A stretch of DNA of 64,000 nt. It comes from Actinoplanes italicus. GTDB taxonomy: Bacteria; Actinomycetota; Actinomycetes; Mycobacteriales; Micromonosporaceae. The notes under the pieces were generated by a model. It had not been told where the DNA came from. It made no database searches and worked only from the letters and a program-made list of their open reading frames with translations. The stretch lies in contig NZ_PVMZ01000018.1 in assembly GCF_003001815.1 (NCBI RefSeq), positions 124,001-188,000 of the forward strand. Direction: 5' to 3'. This document shows, piece by piece, positions 59,722 through 64,000 of this stretch (the first letter of the stretch is position 1; each line of letters begins with the position of its first letter). Both the position numbers and the translations under genes were made by a program.

Positions 59722-60588
59722 ATGATCTCGGCACTCAACCGGCTCGTCGACCTGGTCGAGGAGCACCTCGGCGAGGAGCTGGACGTCAGCGCGGTGTCCC
59801 GCGAGCTCGGGACGACCGAGTACCACCTGCGGCGGATGTTCTCGTCGCTGGCCGGGATGCCGCTGTCGGAGTACGTGCGGCGGCGCCGGATGACGGTCGC
59901 CGCCGGGGACGTGGTCCGTGGTGACGACCTGCTCGGTGTCGCGGTCCGTTACGGATACGGCTCGGCCGAGGCGTTCGGGCGCGCGTTCCGGGCGGTCCAC
60001 GGCGCCGGCCCCGGTGAGGTACGCCGAGATGGAGGCCCCCTTCGCACACAACCGCAGATCAGGTTCCGCCTGACCGTCGAAGGGAGCACCCCCATGGACA
60101 CCCGTATCGCCGACCGCCCCGACATCCGGCTCGTCGGCCACGCCACCCGCGTTCCGCTGATCTACTCGGGCGCCAACCCGCACATCCAGCAGTTCATCGC
60201 CGGCCTGCCGATGGAGCAGCACCAGCGGCTCAAGGCGCTCAGCGACACCGAACCGGCTGGCCTGCTGCAGGTCACGCACGGTGTCGAGCCGGACGCTCCG
60301 GAGGGCACCGAGCTGACGTATCTGCACGGCGCGGCCGTCGGTCACGACACCCCGGTGCCGGACGACCTCGACGCCATCGAGGTGCCGGCCGGGAAGTGGG
60401 CGGTGTTCCGCACCTCCGGGCCCTATCCGGAGGCGCTGCAGACGGCGTGGGCGGCGACCGCCACCGACTGGTTCCCGTCGAACCCATGGCGGCTGCGGCC
60501 CGGCCCATCGATCGTCGCGGTTCAGGAGATGGCGGCCGACTTCAGCACCGCGACGTGCGAGCTGTGGATGCCGGTCGAGCCTGCCTGA
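59722..60588 (+). CDS. AraC-type HTH fused to GyrI-like effector-binding domain
   Basis: This is a 288-residue regulator of the Rob/BltR-like class. The AraC double HTH is at about 1-105 (LVDLVEEHLGEELDVSAVSRELGTTEYHLRRMFSSLAGMPLSEYVRRRRM; YGYGSAEAFGRAFRAVHGAGPGEVR). A GyrI-like domain follows from about 125 (DTRIADRPDIRLVGHATRVPL; EVPAGKWAVFRTSGPYPEAL; CELWMPVEP), which binds small hydrophobic ligands in relatives. AGGAGG precedes the ATG by five bases. It may control the divergent methyltransferase and the MFS exporter beyond it as a drug-response unit (inference). Confidence 0.92.
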   Translation: MISALNRLVDLVEEHLGEELDVSAVSRELGTTEYHLRRMFSSLAGMPLSEYVRRRRMTVAAGDVVRGDDLLGVAVRYGYGSAEAFGRAFRAVHGAGPGEVRRDGGPLRTQPQIRFRLTVEGSTPMDTRIADRPDIRLVGHATRVPLIYSGANPHIQQFIAGLPMEQHQRLKALSDTEPAGLLQVTHGVEPDAPEGTELTYLHGAAVGHDTPVPDDLDAIEVPAGKWAVFRTSGPYPEALQTAWAATATDWFPSNPWRLRPGPSIVAVQEMAADFSTATCELWMPVEPA

Positions 60589-60620
60589 CGCTCGTCCGTC
60601 GAGCGGGGCAGGATGGGCGG

Positions 60621-61286
60621 GTGAGCGATTCGAGAGAACTGCTGCGCGTCGATCTGGCCGAGGTGGAGTACCAGGCGGCCGTCACCGAGATGGCCGCCTG
60701 GGCCGCGGAGCGAAAGGCCGGCACGGCACCGGACCGATTGTTCCTGCTCAGCCACCCGCCGGTGATCACCTACGGGCGGAAGACCCCTCCCACCGATCTG
60801 CCCTCGGACCTGTCGGAGATCCCGGCCGTCGGAGTGGACCGGGGTGGCAACGCCACCTTTCACGGGCCAGGCCAGCTGGTCGGTTACCTCGTGATGGACC
60901 TGCGCACGTGGGGTCCGGTGGACGTGGTCCGCTGGCTGGAGAACGGCCTGATCGAGGCCATGTCGGCGCTCGGTTTCGCGACCGAGCGCCGGGACACTCC
61001 GCCGGGCTCCCCGAGCCTGGTCGGCGTGTGGACCCCGGACGGGCGCAAGCTCGTCTCGATCGGCATGCGGATCCGGGGCGGGATCACCACCCACGGGTTC
61101 GCCCTGAACGTGGACACGGACCTGGCGGTCTTCGACCGGTTCGTGGCGTGCAGCCTCGACGACGTGGCGATGACCTCTCTCCGGCAGTTGGCCGGGGAGC
61201 GCGGCGTGCGCCCGCCGACGGACGCCGAGGTCCGTGATGCGGTGTCAGCCGCTCTCGGCGCACGGCTGGGAGCGTCAGCCTCGTAG
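60621..61286 (+). CDS. lipB: LipB-type octanoyltransferase
   Basis: This is a lipoate-biosynthesis acyltransferase of 221 residues from GTG. The signature RGGNATFHGPGQLVGY (R74-Y89) is present, with catalytic lysine K143 in GRKLVSIGMRIRGGITTHGFALNV. Cys177 in VACSLDDVAMTSL is at the place of the catalytic Cys, but the usual PCG is ACS here. The protein is otherwise of normal LipB length. No lipA gene is adjacent, so this may be a second, diverged copy. It is tail to tail with the ArsR-SRPBCC gene, overlapping it by 12 bases. Confidence 0.85.
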   Translation: MSDSRELLRVDLAEVEYQAAVTEMAAWAAERKAGTAPDRLFLLSHPPVITYGRKTPPTDLPSDLSEIPAVGVDRGGNATFHGPGQLVGYLVMDLRTWGPVDVVRWLENGLIEAMSALGFATERRDTPPGSPSLVGVWTPDGRKLVSIGMRIRGGITTHGFALNVDTDLAVFDRFVACSLDDVAMTSLRQLAGERGVRPPTDAEVRDAVSAALGARLGASAS

Positions 61287-62045
61287 GTGGGCGTGCATCT
61301 CCCACGGGGCCTGTGGGAGCACATGACCGGTCTCCAGGAACGACTTCAGGTTGGCCATCACGGCCGGCCAGCCGTGCGAGACGGCCTCGGCGTCGTCGTC
61401 GGACGGCAGATTCTCGTGGGTGACCGACAGCCGGACGATGTCCTGGTGCGGCTCGATCAGGAACGTGACCGTCGACGCGTCCGGCCCGGCCCCGGACCCC
61501 GCCTCGCCGAACGTCATGACCAGCCGGCGCGGCGGGTCGGCCTCGAGCACGACCCCACCGCCGTCGGCGATGCCGGACCCGTCGGTCCGCACGTGCTCCC
61601 ACGACGAGCCCGGCCGCCAGTCGGAGACGTTGTGGTGTCCCCAGAACTCGCCGGTCAGGTCTGCCGAGGTGAGCGCCTCCCAGACCCGCTCGGGGGTGGC
61701 CTGGATGTACGTCACGTACACGAAGTTCGGTTTCATCGGTTGCTCCTCCGCATGCCGCCGGATCGCGTCGAGCGTCCGCAGCCGCGGCTCCTCGAACGGG
61801 GCGATCCATCGCTGCCGTAGGTCGTGGATGGGGACCGGGTTGAGGTAGTGCAGCTTCTCCCGGCCGCGCCTGACCGTGCTGATCAGGTTGGCCTCCTCCA
61901 GCACGGCGAGGTGCTGGGTGACGGACTGCCGGGTGATGTCCAGGCTCGCGCAGAGCCTGCCCAGCGTCTGGCCGTCCTCCGCGCGCAGGCCGTCGAGCAG
62001 CCTGCGGCGGGTGGGATCGGCGAGAGCCCGGAACACAAGGTCCAT
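61275..62045 (-). CDS. ArsR-type HTH fused to SRPBCC (AHSA1-like) domain
   Basis: The protein is 256 residues. Residues 1-95 are an ArsR winged helix (MDLVFRALADPTRRRLLDGLRAEDGQTLGRLCASLDITRQSVTQHLAVLEEANLI). Residues about 105-250 are an SRPBCC/activator-of-Hsp90-like domain (FVYVTYIQATPERVWEALTSADLTGEFWGHHNVSDWRPGS). The ATG at 62045 is chosen because the -35/-10 arrangement upstream places the transcript start at or next to it (leaderless); ATGs at 62054 and 62075 are in frame but lie in the promoter. Its last codons overlap the convergent lipB. Confidence 0.87.
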   Translation of the reverse strand: MDLVFRALADPTRRRLLDGLRAEDGQTLGRLCASLDITRQSVTQHLAVLEEANLISTVRRGREKLHYLNPVPIHDLRQRWIAPFEEPRLRTLDAIRRHAEEQPMKPNFVYVTYIQATPERVWEALTSADLTGEFWGHHNVSDWRPGSSWEHVRTDGSGIADGGGVVLEADPPRRLVMTFGEAGSGAGPDASTVTFLIEPHQDIVRLSVTHENLPSDDDAEAVSHGWPAVMANLKSFLETGHVLPQAPWEMHAHLRG

Positions 62046-62049
62046 GACC

Positions 62050-62083
62050 TGCATTATGCAGTCTAGCGACTGCATGTTGTCAA
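62050..62083 (-). promoter_or_regulatory. Promoter with embedded operator for the ArsR-SRPBCC gene
   Basis: On the minus strand TTGACA (62083-62078) and CATAAT (ending about 62053) flank the inverted repeat TGCAGTC-N4-GACTGCA (62057-62074). A repressor bound there would block polymerase directly. The -35 overlaps the stop codon of the upstream MarR-like gene. Confidence 0.65.
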
Positions 62084-62535
62084 CCGACGTTCGCGATCAT
62101 CCGATGGAGGACCTTGAGGGCCGTGACGTAGTCGGTGTCGTCGATGCCTTCATGGATCCGTGCCCGGATGGCGGGACCTGCCTTCTTCATCTCGAGCCGG
62201 GCCGCCTCCCCCGCCCCGGTGATCCACCATCGCCCGTCCGCGTCCGCGCGGAGCAGACCCTGCCCGGCGAGTGCCGCCGCCTCGGCCGCCAGGTCGTCCT
62301 CGGCCCGCAGGTACGTGCTCATCGCCTCCTCGAGCTCGGCGACGGTCCGGCCCCGGCCGTCCGGCGAGAGATCATTCGCGGACAGGTTGCGCAACAGCCA
62401 GAACGCCGGCTGAGTGAATCCCGCTGCGGCCTGCTGCCGCCGGGTGAAGGCGATCAGGGCCTCGTACGCCACCCCCGTCCAGTAGGCGGCCGGCTGACCC
62501 GCCAGTTCCTCGTCAGTGAGCTGCTCAACGTCCAT
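62080..62535 (-). CDS. MarR-like winged-helix regulator
   Basis: The protein is 151 residues from ATG 62535. The central part matches a MarR-type fold: AYEALIAFTRRQQAAAGFTQPAFWLLRNLSAN, then AAEAAALAGQGLLRADADGRWWITGAGEAARLEM (wing). The recognition helix is not strongly conserved, so the family call is moderate. A dyad CTCAAC-GGAG-GTTGAG (62552-62567) lies 17 bp upstream and is a plausible autoregulatory site. Confidence 0.72.
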   Translation of the reverse strand: MDVEQLTDEELAGQPAAYWTGVAYEALIAFTRRQQAAAGFTQPAFWLLRNLSANDLSPDGRGRTVAELEEAMSTYLRAEDDLAAEAAALAGQGLLRADADGRWWITGAGEAARLEMKKAGPAIRARIHEGIDDTDYVTALKVLHRMIANVG

Positions 62536-62551
62536 GCGGCGACGGTAGGAC

Positions 62552-62567
62552 CTCAACGGAGGTTGAG
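62552..62567. promoter_or_regulatory. Candidate operator of the MarR-like gene
   Basis: CTCAAC-4-GTTGAG is a perfect 6-bp-arm dyad between the MarR-like gene start (62535) and the divergent PH-domain gene (62608). Confidence 0.5.
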
Positions 62568-62607
62568 ATCAAGCCCGGCGCTGGCGGGTGCGGGCTACCG
62601 TGGGTCC

Positions 62608-62982
62608 GTGATCGATTTCTCGAGCCCCTCGGTGTTCAAGCTGACCCCCGTCGACCCCGGTTCGGTGTATTCGCAGGTGGCGCCGCTGCTGATCCAGAGC
62701 GAGCAGCTGATCTACGCGTTCAAGACGACCCGGGACTTCGTGGCGTTCACCAACAAGCGGCTCATCGCCGCCAACATCCAGGGCATGACCGGCAAGAAGG
62801 TCGACTTCACCTCGCTGCCGTACAACAAGATCCAGGCCTTCTCGATCGAGACCGCCGGCAACTTCGACCGGGACGCCGAGCTGGAGCTGTATTTCAGCGG
62901 CCTCGGCAAGGTGCGCCTGGAGTTCAAGTCGAGCTCCGACATCCGGCAGCTGGGCCAGTTGATCGCCGGTTTCGTCCTCTGA
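62608..62982 (+). CDS. Bacterial PH-domain protein
   Basis: The protein is 124 residues from GTG: IDFSSPSVFKLTPVDPGSVYSQVAPLLIQSEQLIYAFKTTRDFVAFTNKRLIAANIQGMTGKKVDFTSLPYNKIQAFSIETAG. This is the PF08000 (bPH_1) pattern: a single pleckstrin-homology-like beta barrel plus C-terminal helix, with no membrane segment. The molecular role of this family is not established. The next gene starts four bases after the stop. Confidence 0.9.
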   Translation: MIDFSSPSVFKLTPVDPGSVYSQVAPLLIQSEQLIYAFKTTRDFVAFTNKRLIAANIQGMTGKKVDFTSLPYNKIQAFSIETAGNFDRDAELELYFSGLGKVRLEFKSSSDIRQLGQLIAGFVL

Positions 62983-62986
62983 GCGC

Positions 62987-63592
62987 GTGCCCGATGTGAC
63001 GCTGGGCCCCGGCGGCCTGGCGGGCACCGGAGTCTACGCGGCCCGCGACTTCGCCGTCGGCGAGGTCGTCGTCGACTACGAGCTGCAGCCGCTGGACGAG
63101 GCCGGCTACCTGGCGCTGCCGCCCGGAGAGCATCTGTTCGTGCACAGTTACGGCGGCCGTCGCCACCTGTATCCGGCTCCGGCCCGGTTCGTGAACCACG
63201 CCGACGACCCGAGCTGCTACCAGGACTTCGACCGTGGCTGTGACGTGGCGCTGCGTCCGATCGCGCGGGGCGAGCCGATCACCATCGACGCGACGCAGGA
63301 GACGGCTCGCGAATTGAGCACGTTCCTGGACGCCTACCGGGGCCGTGATCTCGCCCCGCTCGTGGACTCGGAAGCGGTCCTGTGGCTGTCCGGGCGGGTG
63401 TTCCGCGGGCGGGAGGCGGTGGTCGCCGTGCTGTTCGACGAGCCGGAACCCGCCCTGGACGCCGTCGAGTGGATGGTCGGCACGGGTCGCTGGGAGGCGG
63501 CCTGCTCGGCCGTGGACGGGGACCGCCACCTGACCATGCTGCTCAAAGTGATCCGCGGTAACTGGCAGATGGTCTATCAGCACCGTGGCTGA
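62987..63592 (+). CDS. SET-domain-like protein fused to an NTF2/SnoaL-like domain
   Basis: The protein is 201 residues from GTG. Residues 1-110 look like a compact SET fold: GPGGLAGTGVYAARDFAVGEVVVDYELQPL, RFVNHADDPSC (the RFxNHxxxPNC motif of SET methyltransferases) and CDVALRPIARGEPITIDA. Residues about 110-201 (LSTFLDAYRGRDLAPLVDSEAVLWLSGRVFRGREAVVAVLF...LLKVIRGNWQMVYQHRG) resemble an NTF2/SnoaL-like cone. In the canonical motif the Asn-His pair and Tyr contact SAM; here N-H is present, but the downstream catalytic Tyr motif (GEELxxDY) reads GEPITIDA, so activity is doubtful. Confidence 0.75.
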   Translation: MPDVTLGPGGLAGTGVYAARDFAVGEVVVDYELQPLDEAGYLALPPGEHLFVHSYGGRRHLYPAPARFVNHADDPSCYQDFDRGCDVALRPIARGEPITIDATQETARELSTFLDAYRGRDLAPLVDSEAVLWLSGRVFRGREAVVAVLFDEPEPALDAVEWMVGTGRWEAACSAVDGDRHLTMLLKVIRGNWQMVYQHRG

Positions 63593-63607
63593 GGGTAACC
63601 TCATCCG

Positions 63608-64000
63608 ATGATCAAGGCAGTCGTGATCGATGTGGACGACACCCTCTGCATGACCGAGGCGTCGTCGTTCGAACTGGAGAACGAGGTGCTCGCCGCGATG
63701 GGGCGACCTCCGATCGAGCGGGCGGTGCACCTCACGACCTGGGGTGAACCGCTGCTGGCGGCCATGCCGAAACGGTCGCCGGGACTGGACCTGGAGGTGT
63801 TCTCGCCACTGTTCCAGACCACCATGGAGCGTCACGTGGCCGAGGGACGGCTCGACGTGATCCCGCCGGAGAACCTGGCCGCCCTCGACGAGCTGGTGCT
63901 CTCCGGCCGTACCGTCATGCTGCTGACCTCCCGCACGGGACCCGAGGTGCGGCACATGCTGGAGCCCGACCACGTGCTCGCCGAACGGATCAGCGGTGTC
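63608..64000 (+). CDS. HAD-family hydrolase (partial at the window edge)
   Basis: 131 codons are visible before the window ends. Motif I is VVIDVDDTLCMTEASSFE (nucleophile Asp in DxDDT), and motif II LLTSRTG with Ser/Thr follows at about residues 113-119 after a helical cap. This is the phosphatase-like haloacid dehalogenase superfamily. Substrate unknown. ATG at 63608; it may belong to the same transcript as the PH and SET-like genes, since the spacing is only 15 bp. Confidence 0.88.
   Translation, partial: MIKAVVIDVDDTLCMTEASSFELENEVLAAMGRPPIERAVHLTTWGEPLLAAMPKRSPGLDLEVFSPLFQTTMERHVAEGRLDVIPPENLAALDELVLSGRTVMLLTSRTGPEVRHMLEPDHVLAERISGV

Noticed and set aside
1..64000. tRNA, rRNA, insertion sequences or prophage genes
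   Set aside because: None were recognised: no transposase or integrase motifs, no tRNA-like cloverleaf with a conserved TTCGAATC-type arm, and no phage structural genes.

Overview
The window is high-GC DNA (roughly 70%) with a strong G/C bias at third codon positions. It has many GTG/TTG starts, ATGA/GTGA stop-start overlaps, Tat and lipoprotein signals, secreted sugar hydrolases with CBM13/CBM35-type modules, an ECF sigma pair, a PknB-type kinase and an XRE-NB-ARC-TPR regulator. This points to a mycelial actinobacterium. I would guess Micromonosporaceae (Actinoplanes-like), but that is inference from gene style; no rRNA or tRNA is present to settle it.

Three carbohydrate-uptake loci dominate the first 47 kb. 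(1) 1-8662, minus strand: a LacI regulator, a secreted clan-A glycosidase with two CBM35/6-like modules, a GH36 alpha-galactosidase, and an ABC importer (binding protein and two permeases), with two perfect palindromic operators (7550-7573, 7587-7602) between regulator and operon. (2) 14424-20123, plus strand: an ABC importer followed by a Tat-exported PcRGLX/YetA-like (PL26-type) rhamnogalacturonan lyase, with LacI-type operator candidates upstream. (3) 32951-45515: an eight-gene minus-strand operon (DUF2264 protein, ABC importer, DUF624/YesL protein, GH88/GH105-type unsaturated uronyl hydrolase, IolB/KduI-type isomerase, KduD-like dehydrogenase). It diverges from a cytoplasmic heparinase II/III-type enzyme and a DeoR-LacI chimeric regulator. 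A paralogous chimera (44460-45515) faces it tail to tail across three tandem 61-bp hairpin repeats and probably controls the divergent secreted GH43-CBM13 enzyme at 45583. Together these loci look like a plant cell-wall (pectin side-chain or acidic polysaccharide) scavenging region: extracellular cleavage, ABC import, then cytoplasmic uronate processing.

Between and after them are housekeeping and stress genes. 8793-12933 holds a membrane GGDEF-EAL protein and cytochrome c oxidase subunit I. 13107-14249 is a secreted PAF-acetylhydrolase-like esterase. 20198-23513 has an ECF sigma factor with its membrane partner and a Ser/Thr kinase. 23523-27391 has PadR plus a membrane protein, and a MocR regulator divergent from a methionine gamma-lyase-like enzyme. 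27755-30826 is a TetR-MMPL exporter pair with a double operator. 47063-48649 is a divergent ArsR-MFS pair. 48799-50543 holds a GNAT enzyme and the RNA ligase RtcB. 51240-51585 is a decayed phosphotransferase gene.

The last 12 kb (51.6-64 kb) holds an alpha/beta hydrolase, a STAND regulator coupled to an epimerase, an isochorismatase-like hydrolase, an MFS exporter, a methyltransferase, an AraC-GyrI regulator, a LipB-like transferase, an ArsR-SRPBCC fusion, a MarR-like regulator, a PH-domain protein, an unusual SET-NTF2 fusion and a truncated HAD hydrolase. Two gene-poor stretches (30827-31746 and 32374-32950) contain hairpins and short tandem repeats but no convincing gene. I saw no tRNA, rRNA, insertion sequence, CRISPR array or prophage.
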